From Desulfamplus sp. (GTDB lineage Bacteria > Desulfobacterota > Desulfobacteria > Desulfobacterales > Desulfobacteraceae), in the NCBI GenBank assembly GCA_015232455.1, contig JADFZQ010000002.1, positions 306,256-370,255 of the forward strand: a DNA stretch of 64,000 nt. Reading direction: 5' to 3'. The notes beneath the pieces are model-generated. The model worked only from the letters and a program-made list of their open reading frames with translations, made no database searches and was not told the origin of the DNA. The position numbers were made by a program, and so were the translations under genes. Within the stretch, counting starts at the first letter, position 1; every line of letters begins with the position of its first letter. Positions 1 through 8,753 of the stretch are shown here, piece after piece.

Positions 1-34
1 TCACATCAAGGATAATATTTTTATCTGCATTCAA
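1..34 (-). CDS. possible 5' end of a PIN-type toxin gene (partial, runs off window)
   Basis: Reading leftward from a TTG at 34, the frame is open to the window edge and translates as (M)NADKNIILDV. A hydrophobic strand ending in Asp is how PIN-domain (VapC-like) toxins begin. It overlaps the last codons of the antitoxin-like gene at 21-311 in another frame, the usual arrangement of toxin-antitoxin pairs. Only eleven codons are visible and the start is not ATG, so this is an inference from context. The alternative is simply no gene here. Confidence 0.3.
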   Translation of the reverse strand, partial: MNADKNIILDV

Positions 35-311
35 GATGTTTCTCCTCAAGATGGTTATGCCACATATTTTTATAATCTTGGGCTGTAAGAGATTCAGTTA
101 TGTTTCCATCTCTTTTGCAACCCAAAATTTCATCAAGCTGCTTGCGGATACTAAATTTGCTGGAAATTGGATCAAGTACTTTATGATCTGTTTTTTGATT
201 GATTACCAGCTCATCTTGAATTTCTACACTAACTCTAAATACTTCTCTACATAGAGATAAATTTTTGGGTAACACAAGTTGTCCGTTATTATAAACCGCC
301 TCTATTTGCAT
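21..311 (-). CDS. AF2212/DUF104-like antitoxin
   Basis: A 96-residue protein that begins MQIEAVYNNGQLVLPKNLSL. That pattern, a short beta strand followed by a Tyr-x-Asn-Gly turn and Leu-x-Pro, is typical of the small AF2212-like (DUF104) antitoxins that neutralise PIN-domain ribonucleases. The rest is charged and helical, as expected for a toxin-binding tail. The ATG at 311 follows a purine-rich stretch (complement of ccacctc at 307-313 region). A possible PIN toxin frame overlaps its 3' end at the window edge. The family call is by N-terminal pattern only. The gene lies just downstream of, and co-directional with, the sugar genes at 323-2004, but probably is functionally unrelated to them. 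Confidence 0.55.
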   Translation of the reverse strand: MQIEAVYNNGQLVLPKNLSLCREVFRVSVEIQDELVINQKTDHKVLDPISSKFSIRKQLDEILGCKRDGNITESLTAQDYKNMWHNHLEEKHLECR

Positions 312-322
312 AATTCCACCTC

Positions 323-904
323 TTACCTAATATATATTTTGCAGATATTATTTTCTAATTGATATTGTTCTCCTGTATGCGGACATATTGCAACGCCATC
401 TCCCTCAATTGGTAAATCAAGACGCTCTCCAAATTTGCTCATCCACCCGATCTGTTTAGCTGGAACTCCTACCATAAGAGCAAAATCAGGAACATCACGG
501 TTTATCACAGCACCAGCACCTATAAACGCATATTGCCCTATAGTAACTCCACATACAATAGTAGAGTTAGCTCCTAATGTTGCTCCCTGTTTAACTACAG
601 TATTTCTATATTCATCTTTTCGGGAGATAGCAGAACGTGGATTATACACATTGGTAAAAACCATACTGGGTCCACAAAATACATCATCTTCAAGAGTTAC
701 GTTGTCATATATAGAAACATTATTCTGAATCTTGACATTATTCCCAATAACAACTTTATTCCCGACAAACACATTTTGACCCAAAGAACAATTCTGACCA
801 ATAGAAGCACCTGAAGAGATATGTACCCAGTGCCATATACGGCAGCCTTCTCCAATGTTGGCACCAGAATCAACTATAGCAGTATGATGAATCTGATAAT
901 TCAT
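323..904 (-). CDS. WbpD/WlbB-like sugar N-acetyltransferase (left-handed beta-helix)
   Basis: A 193-residue protein made almost entirely of hexapeptide repeats ([46 protein letters not shown]), which fold as a left-handed beta-helix trimer. The ending [21 protein letters not shown] is typical of WbpD/WlbB, the CoA-dependent enzymes that acetylate the 3-amino group of UDP-2-acetamido-3-amino-2,3-dideoxyglucuronate. The conserved catalytic-type stretch [15 protein letters not shown] is present. The product feeds di-N-acetylated uronic acids into O-antigen or capsule. The WbpB-like dehydrogenase lies 47 bp upstream on the same strand, supporting this pathway. The aminotransferase (WbpE) and epimerase (WbpI) are not in the window. 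The exact substrate is inferred. Confidence 0.82.
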   Translation of the reverse strand: MNYQIHHTAIVDSGANIGEGCRIWHWVHISSGASIGQNCSLGQNVFVGNKVVIGNNVKIQNNVSIYDNVTLEDDVFCGPSMVFTNVYNPRSAISRKDEYRNTVVKQGATLGANSTIVCGVTIGQYAFIGAGAVINRDVPDFALMVGVPAKQIGWMSKFGERLDLPIEGDGVAICPHTGEQYQLENNICKIYIR

Positions 905-951
905 AAATTACCTCAAACGCTTTATCGTTTTAGCGGTCAGGAGGATTAACT

Positions 952-2004
952 TTAATACTCTAAAGGCAGAGATACGGTTTTGCCGTCTCGTGCAGATAGA
1001 TATGCCGCAATAAGAACCTCTAAACTTTTTAATCCCTCTCTTCCGTCTGTTTCAGGTTCAGCTTCACCGCGAAGTACATCAATCACATTTTTATAATAAA
1101 GCGGGTGTCCAAAACCATAAACAGATGTTGTCTGATAATTTGCATCTTTAACTTGCGAATCATAATCTTTCTTGTCCTGAAAATCCCAAGTTTGAATATC
1201 ATTTACAGCTACCCCGCCCACTCTTACAGTTCCTTTTTCTCCCAAAATTGTTATCGAACCTTCGTAGTTTTTAGGATATGCCATCATTGTTACAGCCATT
1301 GAGCCTAAAGCCCCATTTCTCCAGCGGACATTTAAGACACCTGTATCTTCAACTTCAATATCTCTTGCAAGTGTTGCTGTCATGGCTTGCACATCAGAAA
1401 TCGGTCCTATCAGCCACTCTAATAGATCAACATAGTGAGAAGATTGATTCATCAAAGCACCTCCATCAAGTTCCCATGTTCCACGCCATGCAGCTTGATC
1501 ATAATATGATTGAGGGCGGGTCCAAAAGACATTTATATGAACCATATATATGCGACCGAATCTTTTTTCTGTTATAGCACGTTTAAGTAGTTGTAATGTG
1601 GCATTGCGTCTGTTCTGTTTAATTACAAACAGACGAACTTTAGCCTCATCACATGCTCTGACCATATCCATTCCATCTCTCCAACGGGTTGCCATTGGCT
1701 TTTCTGTCATAACATGCTTACCTGCTTTTGCTGCTGCAATAGTCTGCGATGGATGCATACCGCTGGGTGTACAAAGGATAACCAAATCTGCATCAGAATT
1801 AGCTAATAGATCGGTATAATTGTTAAAAGCAGGAATTTTATATTTTGCTTCAATATTTGCAAGAGTGAGCCTGTCTGACTCACAAACTGCAACAAGTTCA
1901 ATATTATCAGCATGTTTTTCAATTGACTCAAAATGATTTTTTGAAATACGCCCGCAGCCTATTAAAGCAGCTTTTATCTTTCTATCTACTATTTTTCCGA
2001 ACAT
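952..2004 (-). CDS. WbpB/WlbA-like UDP-GlcNAc-uronate 3-dehydrogenase (Gfo/Idh/MocA family)
   Basis: A 350-residue NAD-dependent oxidoreductase of the Gfo/Idh/MocA family. The N-terminal Rossmann fold shows ALIGCGRISKNHFESIEKH, and the family's Glu-Lys-Pro motif follows at TEKPMATRWRDG. The C-terminal domain holds WELDGGALMNQSSHYVDLL with the usual substrate-binding His-x-x-Asp-Leu. The stretch RNATLQLLKRAITEKRFGRI and the ending are like WbpB/WlbA, which oxidises UDP-N-acetylglucosaminuronate at C3 before transamination. It is followed directly by the WbpD-like acetyltransferase, so the two probably form one transcript. A sugar oxidoreductase of related specificity is the main alternative. 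Confidence 0.82.
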   Translation of the reverse strand: MFGKIVDRKIKAALIGCGRISKNHFESIEKHADNIELVAVCESDRLTLANIEAKYKIPAFNNYTDLLANSDADLVILCTPSGMHPSQTIAAAKAGKHVMTEKPMATRWRDGMDMVRACDEAKVRLFVIKQNRRNATLQLLKRAITEKRFGRIYMVHINVFWTRPQSYYDQAAWRGTWELDGGALMNQSSHYVDLLEWLIGPISDVQAMTATLARDIEVEDTGVLNVRWRNGALGSMAVTMMAYPKNYEGSITILGEKGTVRVGGVAVNDIQTWDFQDKKDYDSQVKDANYQTTSVYGFGHPLYYKNVIDVLRGEAEPETDGREGLKSLEVLIAAYLSARDGKTVSLPLEY

Positions 2005-2195
2005 ATTTTGTCCTTTATTTTAATCATATAGTTTTTTAAATATAAAGTTTTTCTTTTTTATAGAGAAGGGCGTCTTTAAATTCATATTGCCTTTGTTTCT
2101 TTTCTTTTATATCATAAAGTTTATTTGACAACAAATAAACAAGATAAACTTTTTATTCCTATTTGATAATGTTAAATTTATTAGAGTGATTATTT

Positions 2196-3356
2196 ATGAA
2201 TATATTAATTGTTACAACAAGTTATCCTCGTAATAGTAATGATATGAGTGGTATTTTTATTAAACGACTTGCAGTTGCCATGAAACAATCATGTGAAAAA
2301 ATCACTGTAATAGCTCCAGGATATGCAAATGTAGAAAAAAAACAATATGATATTGATAATGGTATTAATGTTATAAGATTTCCTTATGCTCCTAAACCTT
2401 TAATGCAAATAGCATACGGTACTGGAGGAATTCCCGAAAATCTAAAATCTAATCCATATCTTTATGCTCTTGTCCCTTTTTTTCTTATATCTCTTATTTT
2501 TCATATAATTAAGTTTTCTAAATATTGCGATGTTATACATGCAAACTGGCTATTTACTGGCTTATGTGCATTACCAGCAGCGAAAATAAGAAAAAAGCCT
2601 TTAATTATAACTTTAAGAGGAAGCGACTTTAAGAAAAAAGAGTCAAAACTGTTTATTTTCTTATCCAAATTTGTAGATACCATTACAACAGTTAATGAGC
2701 AATGGGCTACGGATTTAACAAAAAAGTTGCACTGCAAAGTTTTCTACACACCAAATGGGGTTGCAATTCCTGAACAACAAAAAGATGATTCAATAATAGA
2801 TTTTGATTCTAAAACTGTAAAAGTTCTTTATGTAGGCACGCTCTCTTTTACAAAAGGTTCTGATATTCTCGCAAAGGTTATAGCAATAGCTCATAAAATA
2901 CCTGAAATAAAATTTATTGTTGCTGGACCAGGCACCCCTGAAAAATTTGGTTTAGATGTATTACCTAATGTAATTTTAGAGGGTTTTGTACCTCCTGAAC
3001 AGGTATTTAAACTTTATGAATCAACAGACATATTTATACTTCTAAGCAGGCACGAAGGCAGACCCAATACACTTTTAGAAGCTATGGCATCAGGACTGCC
3101 CTGCATCGCAACAAAATTGCCGGGTGTATGTGAAGTTATTAACAAAGAGTGCGGTATTATTGTTGATATTGACAACCCACTGCAAATGGTGGAGGCTATA
3201 TCTGAACTTGCAAAAAATCCTGAAAAGCGTAAACAGATGGGAATAAATGCAAAAAAACGCATTAAAGAACTATCTCTTGATTGGAATAGCAGTGCATCTA
3301 ATTATCTTAAAATCTTTCAGGAGGCTATCTGTGTGCGGAATAGCGGGCATAGTTGA
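2196..3356 (+). CDS. glycosyltransferase family 4
   Basis: A 386-residue GT-B fold enzyme. The N-terminal half starts MNILIVTTSYPRNSNDMSGI and contains VIHANWLFTGLCALPAAK and LRGSD; the C-terminal half has VLYVGTLSFTKGSDIL, IPEIKFIVAGPG, and the nucleotide-sugar binding signature LSRHEGRPNTLLEAMASGLP (the E-x7-E motif of GT4 retaining transferases). It is expected to act in the cytoplasm, adding a sugar from an NDP- or lipid-linked donor to a growing glycan. It is the first gene of a plus-strand cluster and its last 26 bases overlap the start of the asparagine-synthase-like gene, implying translational coupling. The donor and acceptor cannot be deduced. Confidence 0.88.
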   Translation: MNILIVTTSYPRNSNDMSGIFIKRLAVAMKQSCEKITVIAPGYANVEKKQYDIDNGINVIRFPYAPKPLMQIAYGTGGIPENLKSNPYLYALVPFFLISLIFHIIKFSKYCDVIHANWLFTGLCALPAAKIRKKPLIITLRGSDFKKKESKLFIFLSKFVDTITTVNEQWATDLTKKLHCKVFYTPNGVAIPEQQKDDSIIDFDSKTVKVLYVGTLSFTKGSDILAKVIAIAHKIPEIKFIVAGPGTPEKFGLDVLPNVILEGFVPPEQVFKLYESTDIFILLSRHEGRPNTLLEAMASGLPCIATKLPGVCEVINKECGIIVDIDNPLQMVEAISELAKNPEKRKQMGINAKKRIKELSLDWNSSASNYLKIFQEAICVRNSGHS

Positions 3357-5169
3357 TTTACAACAAAAGCTAAATATCTCTGTAATCAATAAAGCATCTT
3401 GCATGATGAGACATAGAGGTCCTGACGCTGAAGGTCTGTTTTGTGAAGATGGAGTTGCTCTATTGCATCGCAGGCTCTCAATTATAGATATTGCAACTGG
3501 CTCTCAGCCCATGTTTAATGAAGATAAAACTCTTGTGATTATCTTTAATGGAGAGATATATAATTTTATATCATTAAGATCGCAGTTAATAATGCTTGGT
3601 CATGTTTTCTCTACTCAATCTGATACTGAAACTATTTTACATGCTTACGAAGAGTGGGGGACAGATTGTCTCAACAAGCTTCATGGCATGTTTGCATTTG
3701 CTATTTACAACAAACTTAATAAATCTCTCTTTTTAGCCAGAGATAGATGTGGTGAAAAGCCAATATATTATTATCATAATAGCGGAAAATTCATTTTTGC
3801 TTCTGAAATCAAAATATTATTGACCATATTAGAAAGAACTCCCTCTCCTGACCCAAAAGCTATCTATTCATATTTAATGCTTGGTTACATTCCAACTCCA
3901 TACTCATATTTTAACGAAATAAAAAAACTTCCACCAGGTTCTTCTCTTATTTTACAAAACGACAAAATAAAATTACTACCCTATTATAAAAAAAATCATA
4001 AAAACCAAGCTACTTTAGATAAAATAAAATCTGAAGATGATTTATGCGATGAACTTGACACCCTATTATCTAATTCAGTAAAAAAAATGCTTATATCAGA
4101 TGTTCCGCTTGGTGCTTTTTTGTCTGGCGGTGTTGATTCAAGTTTAATTGTTGCTTTGATGGCTAAGCTTGGACATCGACCATCTACATTTTCTATCTCT
4201 TTTAATAAAGGCTCTTATGATGAATCTATATTTGCAAAAAAAGTTGCCCAAATAATTGGAACAGACCATACAGAATACAAGGTTAAATTAGGGAGTTTAG
4301 ATGAACTTTTTTATATTATAGAGAGTTTTGGAGAGCCATTTGCAGATTCATCAAGTATTCCATTATATTACTTAAGCAAAGAGACTAAAAAACAAGTAAC
4401 TGTAGCCCTCTCTGGAGATGGGAGTGACGAACTGTTTGGAGGATATCGAAGATATATAGCTCAATATTTAAAAGGCTACTATTTAAAGCTGCCAAATTTT
4501 ATTCGTAAACGACTAATTTTAGGGCTTCTTTCTACTTTACCAGATAAAGATGTTTACTATGCAGATAGTGCTATAAAAGCCATTAGAATATTTGCAGAAC
4601 GTGCGGAATCTTCTGAAATAACTTCTGGTTTAATGATAAATTCTATCTTTCCAAATGATGAAATATCGGCTCTTTTTCCAGACTTACCAGATGGTAGAGA
4701 GCTTATCGACAATATTATCAAAACAGACTATTCGACAAATAGTGTTGAATCGCTTATTGATGCAGATTTCAACCTCTATCTACCTGACGATATTCTTGTA
4801 AAGGTGGATAGAATGAGTATGAGAAACTCATTGGAGGTAAGGGCACCATTTCTTGATCCTGCTATTTTAGAGTTTGCTAATAAAATTCCAGTCTCCATGA
4901 AAATCAAAGGATTGACTCAGAAGTATATATTAAAAAAAGTTGCTTTAAGGTATTTACCACCTGAAATTGTTTTCAGAAAAAAACATGGTTTTATGGTTCC
5001 AATGACAAGCTGGTTTAAAGAGATGGGTAAATTAAATATAAAAAAATCTATTACGCCTTATGCAAACTCAAAAAAGGTAGATGAGCTTCTAAATGCTCAT
5101 TTTGATAGAAAAATTGATTGCTCTCATAAAATTTTTGCACTTATGGTATTAGGGCGATATTTGTTTTAA
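3331..5169 (+). CDS. asnB: glutamine-dependent asparagine synthase-like amidotransferase
   Basis: 612 residues read from a GTG start at 3331, chosen because it gives the mature N-terminus M-C-G-I-A-G-I-V, where Cys2 is the nucleophile of class II glutamine amidotransferases, and because CAGGAGG lies at 3319-3325. A longer frame from 3247 would bury the catalytic Cys and overlap the preceding gene. The glutaminase domain (about 1-210) has MRHRGPDAEG and FNGEIYN; the synthetase domain has the PPi-loop motif LSGGVDSS and the later SGDGSDELFGGYRR. In glycan clusters such enzymes often amidate uronic acids rather than make free asparagine, and the neighbours favour that role. The clear amidotransferase call is strong, the substrate is uncertain. 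Confidence 0.9.
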   Translation: MCGIAGIVDLQQKLNISVINKASCMMRHRGPDAEGLFCEDGVALLHRRLSIIDIATGSQPMFNEDKTLVIIFNGEIYNFISLRSQLIMLGHVFSTQSDTETILHAYEEWGTDCLNKLHGMFAFAIYNKLNKSLFLARDRCGEKPIYYYHNSGKFIFASEIKILLTILERTPSPDPKAIYSYLMLGYIPTPYSYFNEIKKLPPGSSLILQNDKIKLLPYYKKNHKNQATLDKIKSEDDLCDELDTLLSNSVKKMLISDVPLGAFLSGGVDSSLIVALMAKLGHRPSTFSISFNKGSYDESIFAKKVAQIIGTDHTEYKVKLGSLDELFYIIESFGEPFADSSSIPLYYLSKETKKQVTVALSGDGSDELFGGYRRYIAQYLKGYYLKLPNFIRKRLILGLLSTLPDKDVYYADSAIKAIRIFAERAESSEITSGLMINSIFPNDEISALFPDLPDGRELIDNIIKTDYSTNSVESLIDADFNLYLPDDILVKVDRMSMRNSLEVRAPFLDPAILEFANKIPVSMKIKGLTQKYILKKVALRYLPPEIVFRKKHGFMVPMTSWFKEMGKLNIKKSITPYANSKKVDELLNAHFDRKIDCSHKIFALMVLGRYLF

Positions 5170-5195
5170 TTTTAACTTTTAAATTGAGAGACATT

Positions 5196-5930
5196 ATGTA
5201 CGATTACAATAATTTACATAAACTTTGGCAGCAGGCTCACTCTGCTGGTTCACCTACAAAATTTGTCCGAAACCAAGTAGTATTTAAAGAGCTTATGGAA
5301 TTATCACCGGGAAAAACTTTAGATATAGGATGTGGAACTGGAGAATATTCTATATTTCTTGCTCAATCTGGACATGATGTTACAGCGTTTGATCCCTCTT
5401 TATTTGCAATAGAAAAACTAAATGCAATAAAAAATCAGCTTCCAATTCAAAGCCAAGTGAACACGGTAGAAAACTTCAGCTCTTCTGAATTATTCAATAA
5501 TATTATTGCTATAGAGGTAATAGAACATATTGAATCAGATAGGGACTTTCTTAAAAAAATCTATTCTCTTTTGAAAAAAGATGGCTCTTTAATGATAAGT
5601 GCTCCTGCAACACCTTTTCTATTCTCTGAAGCTGATAGAGTTTCAGGGCATTATCGCAGATATTCATACAATAACTTTCTAAACATATTAAAAGATAGTG
5701 GTTTCATTAATATCAAAATCACAAGTTATGGTTTCCCAATTTTATTCATATATTCATTGATACGAAAATTTTTTATAGATAAATTACTGATCCGTTATTT
5801 TAGCGTATCAAATAATAGAACAACTAATAATAAGTTCCTTTTTACAAAATGTTATCCTTTTATTTTTTATATAGATAAATTAAATAAATCTTTATGGAGC
5901 GTTGGATATGTCGCAAAGTGTTGTAAGTAA
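5196..5930 (+). CDS. class I SAM-dependent methyltransferase
   Basis: About 244 residues from the ATG at 5196, preceded by GAGAG at 5186-5190; a TTG twelve bases earlier is less likely. The SAM-binding motif I is LDIGCGTGEYSIFLAQ, followed by the acidic strand-2 end in VTAFDPS and by IIAIEVIEHIESDRDFL (motif II region), as in UbiG/COQ5-type enzymes. SGHYRRYSYNNF is a stretch common in methyltransferases of glycan and lipid clusters. The C-terminal 60 residues are hydrophobic and basic and may lie on the membrane. Its last 23 bases overlap the radical SAM gene, so the two are probably translated together. The acceptor is unknown. Confidence 0.8.
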   Translation: MYDYNNLHKLWQQAHSAGSPTKFVRNQVVFKELMELSPGKTLDIGCGTGEYSIFLAQSGHDVTAFDPSLFAIEKLNAIKNQLPIQSQVNTVENFSSSELFNNIIAIEVIEHIESDRDFLKKIYSLLKKDGSLMISAPATPFLFSEADRVSGHYRRYSYNNFLNILKDSGFINIKITSYGFPILFIYSLIRKFFIDKLLIRYFSVSNNRTTNNKFLFTKCYPFIFYIDKLNKSLWSVGYVAKCCK

Positions 5931-7404
5931 TAAGATTACATTAGTCTATAGTGGTGTGAAGGGTGGCTATCTCCATATTCCCCTATCTATACTTTTTTTA
6001 GCTGAGTCTCTAATAAAAAATAAATTTGATGTAAAACTTATTGATTTAAGAGTGCAAGATTTAACTCCAGATGACCTTAAAGGTATTTTATATCTTGGAG
6101 TATCCCATATGACTGGTTCGATGCAAATTCCTCCTGCTTTAAAATGTGCTGAGATGGCAAAAGCTATGAATATTCCTGTAGTATTTGGCGGAACGCACCC
6201 ATCAATACTAACAGAAGAGACTGCATCTCATAAATTAGTTGATATTGCTGTAAAAGGTGAAGGTGAAGATATTATTGTTGAGCTTGCTGAGTATTTTCAA
6301 CATAAAAGAGATATTAATTCAATAAAAGGGATTGCCTATAAAGATAAAACCGGTCAGGTAGTTTATACAGGAGATAGAATCCCACCTAAATTTGATAGGA
6401 TAACTCATTTACCTTATCACCTATTAAATATGGATAAATACATAGGCACAAGTGTAGATTTTGGCTATCAGTCAAGTAGAGGATGTCCCCATAGATGTGC
6501 TTTTTGTGCAGAAGTGGGACTTTATCCAAAAACATGGAGAACTAAATCTGCAGAGATCATTATTGAAGAAATTGAGAATATTATTAATAAATTTAACCCT
6601 AAGCGTATATTTTTTTTAGACTCAAACTTTTTTTGTAGTAAAAAACGAGTGGAGGAGTTTTGTAATCTTGTTATTGCTCGTGGAATTAAAGTAGAATTTT
6701 TTGGTGAATGTCGGTTTGATTATTTTTATAGGTATGATGAGCAGTTTATTAACCTACTAAAAAAAGCTGGATTTAATGAAATAGAGTTTGGCGGTGAGTC
6801 TGGTTCTGATAAGACTTTAGATTTTATTAAAAAAGATATTACGGCAAAACAGATAATTCATGGAATTGAGAAGTGTAAACAAGCTGGTCTTAAATCATTT
6901 ACATCTTTTATGATTGGTTTTCCGGGTGAACCAGAAGAGGAAATGCTAAAAACTCTGGATATTTATGATTTAATAAAAAAATACGACTCCGATAACGCCA
7001 GAATAAATGGCATGTTTATTTATACACCAATGCCTGGAACTGAACTATACAGAACCGTAGTTGAACAATGGGGATTTATTAATCCTAAAACCCTTGAAGA
7101 ATGGTCAAAATATGAACTTTATGATATTAGCAATGTTACATGGTTCGATGAAAAAAAGAAAAAAAAATTACAGACTATATCCACTCTTGTTAGATTTTTC
7201 TTTGTATATAATACTTTAAAAAAATGGAATTTTTCTCAAAAGGTAATAAGACATAACGGTTATTTCAAAGCTATAGCATCTATTTTATTTCACGAAACCC
7301 TTTACCCTATAGCAAGATTAAGGTGGAAATTACGTCTCTTTAATTATGGATATGAGTGGCAATTATGGTTAAAGATATTTCACATATATATGGGGAGAAA
7401 ATAA
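5908..7404 (+). CDS. cobalamin-binding radical SAM enzyme
   Basis: About 498 residues from the ATG at 5908, which has GGAG at 5896-5899; a TTG at 5902 is an alternative. The N-terminal third is a B12-binding domain (VVFGGTHPSILTEE, IAVKGEGEDIIVELAEYF). The radical SAM core begins at SSRGCPHRCAFCAEVGLYP with the Cys-x3-Cys-x2-Cys cluster ligands, followed by IEFGGESGSDKTLDFIKKD and the SAM-binding GFPGEPEEEML. This architecture is that of class B radical SAM enzymes (BchE, hopanoid and phosphonate methylases, P-methylases). It may methylate or rearrange a lipid or glycan made by this cluster. The product is not predictable from sequence. Confidence 0.87.
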   Translation: MSQSVVSNKITLVYSGVKGGYLHIPLSILFLAESLIKNKFDVKLIDLRVQDLTPDDLKGILYLGVSHMTGSMQIPPALKCAEMAKAMNIPVVFGGTHPSILTEETASHKLVDIAVKGEGEDIIVELAEYFQHKRDINSIKGIAYKDKTGQVVYTGDRIPPKFDRITHLPYHLLNMDKYIGTSVDFGYQSSRGCPHRCAFCAEVGLYPKTWRTKSAEIIIEEIENIINKFNPKRIFFLDSNFFCSKKRVEEFCNLVIARGIKVEFFGECRFDYFYRYDEQFINLLKKAGFNEIEFGGESGSDKTLDFIKKDITAKQIIHGIEKCKQAGLKSFTSFMIGFPGEPEEEMLKTLDIYDLIKKYDSDNARINGMFIYTPMPGTELYRTVVEQWGFINPKTLEEWSKYELYDISNVTWFDEKKKKKLQTISTLVRFFFVYNTLKKWNFSQKVIRHNGYFKAIASILFHETLYPIARLRWKLRLFNYGYEWQLWLKIFHIYMGRK

Positions 7405-7413
7405 TCGTGCATA

Positions 7414-8337
7414 ATGTCAAACAAAATAATTAAATTAAGTATCTCTTTAACAATTCTCTCAATTATATTCTGGTACATAGGATTTAATAATATTGTTGCT
7501 AAAATAGGCAACATGAATATATCAGCTTTTTTATTTATCAATGTTATTACATTATTTGGCTTCTTATCCGGTGGAGCGGGTGTCATTCTATTAGGTAAAA
7601 ACATTAATCCCAACTTGAGTTGGAAAGATGGAATGAAAGGATTTTTAAGTGCATCCTCTTTAGCTCTTTTTTTTCCAGGAAGGGTAGGAGATGCTACATT
7701 ACTCTTTTTCTGGAAATCTTACTTAGAATATGGCTCATGTATGGCTATAGTTATGATTGATAAGTTAGTAACCTTATTGGTAGTAATAATATTTGGTTCT
7801 TTAGGTTTGGGGGTAACTTTCAATTTAGCTGTTGGTGTTATTGCTTTTTTATCTCTATTTTTACCAGGATTAATATCGCTAATTTTAATTGGATTGCCTA
7901 TAACAAGAACATTTATTGCTCAAAAAATGCCTAAAAGAATTAAGCCCTTTTTTGAAGGGTTGGTTACTACAATAAAATATCTTGCAAAGCAGGGGCATAG
8001 AACACTGTTAACCCTATTAATCCTAACTGTTTTCAGAGTAATGGCTTATGGTATTGGATTTTGGGTTTCTATTTGGGGGGTAGGATTAACTGTGCCGTTC
8101 TTTTACTCAATTTTTGTTATTTGCATTGCACAGCTATCTGGTTTAATACCTATTACTGTTATGGGGTTAGGTTCTGTTGAAGGGGTTTGCATTTATGCTT
8201 TTGCACAAATCGGCATTCAAGAAGCAAGTGCTATAACAGCCGCTCTTTTGATTGGTAGGGGGATAAATATTTTGTGGTTAGCGGTATTTTTTTTAGTTTT
8301 TAGCGTTGCTCGTATCCCACACCAAAAGATTCATTAA
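7414..8337 (+). CDS. YbhN/UPF0104-like polytopic membrane protein (flippase-like)
   Basis: A 307-residue protein with about eight hydrophobic segments and the family marks FLSASSLALFFPGRVGDATLLFFW near residues 73-96 and AQLSGLIPITVMGLGSVEG near 230-250. These resemble the transmembrane domain shared by lysylphosphatidylglycerol synthase and the UPF0104/AglD/YbhN proteins, often found beside glycosyltransferases in lipid-linked sugar clusters. It starts 10 bp after the radical SAM gene and closes the plus-strand cluster. The ribosome-binding site is poor (GGGGAG is 17 bases upstream), which fits coupling to the preceding gene. Transport direction and substrate are unknown. Confidence 0.75.
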   Translation: MSNKIIKLSISLTILSIIFWYIGFNNIVAKIGNMNISAFLFINVITLFGFLSGGAGVILLGKNINPNLSWKDGMKGFLSASSLALFFPGRVGDATLLFFWKSYLEYGSCMAIVMIDKLVTLLVVIIFGSLGLGVTFNLAVGVIAFLSLFLPGLISLILIGLPITRTFIAQKMPKRIKPFFEGLVTTIKYLAKQGHRTLLTLLILTVFRVMAYGIGFWVSIWGVGLTVPFFYSIFVICIAQLSGLIPITVMGLGSVEGVCIYAFAQIGIQEASAITAALLIGRGINILWLAVFFLVFSVARIPHQKIH

Positions 8338-8463
8338 TTTACTACTAAAGACTAACCCCACCTCATGCACAATAAAGCCTACTCCACTAAAGCTGGTAGT
8401 AAATCTCTCGGCATTTTGAAAATCGTTCAACTCAACAATAAAGTTAATTTTGCACAAATAAAA

Positions 8464-8665
8464 TTAAACGTTATACTTAAGTTGATAGTCAAGTTTAGCA
8501 TCTTGTTGTTTGTAATATTCCATCGAAGCTTTTGCTCCAATCCATCCGTAAAGCTCTGACGGAATAAACCCTTTAATTTTCAAAAACAGCCTTCTTTTCT
8601 CCCATAACCAACAATAGAAGCGATACTCCAACAACAACAGTAATAATAGCTAACGTTATTTTCAT
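8464..8665 (-). pseudogene. small single-pass membrane protein gene, apparently frameshifted
   Basis: From an ATG at 8665 with a good ribosome-binding site (AAGGA, complement of tccttt at 8671-8676) the frame encodes a hydrophobic segment, MKITLAIITVVVGVSLLLLV, then MGEKKAVFEN and a stop at 8573. One base shift at the A-rich junction near 8575 continues into a sensible-looking sequence, KGFIPSELYGWIGAKASMEY followed by YKQQDAKLDYQLKYNV, ending at 8464. Read together it would be a 66-residue membrane-anchored protein. Either two overlapping tiny genes or one gene broken by a frameshift would explain it; I prefer the latter. It ends in a GTATAAC heptamer like the attC ends of this region, so it may be one more cassette. 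Function unknown. The rest of the 8338-8753 gap shows nothing further. Confidence 0.35.
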
Positions 8666-8680
8666 TGATTTCCTTTTTTT

Positions 8681-8737
8681 AAAAAACGAAGTAAGCTATC
8701 TGCCGATAGCCAAAACTCCTTGAACGGCTGGTTAGGC
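8681..8737 (-). other. degenerate attC-like site
   Basis: On the minus strand this begins with the heptamer GCCTAAC, a good match to the RYYYAAC core of attC sites, and has an inner hairpin GCTATC-GGCA-GATAGC. The opposite core would be GTTTTTT, which does not match GTTRRRY, and the outer stem pairs poorly. It sits 17 bases after the stop of the radical SAM gene at 8754, where a cassette recombination site would be expected. It is either a decayed attC or a chance likeness. Confidence 0.42.
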
Positions 8738-8753
8738 AATTCATTCTTTAAAC

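Noticed and set aside
3247..3330. A longer N-terminus for the asparagine synthase-like gene.
   Set aside because: It would precede the catalytic Cys2 and lie inside the glycosyltransferase gene; the GTG at 3331 with CAGGAGG fits better.
8365..8559. A 64-codon plus-strand frame.
   Set aside because: No ribosome site, odd composition, and the opposite strand carries a better candidate.
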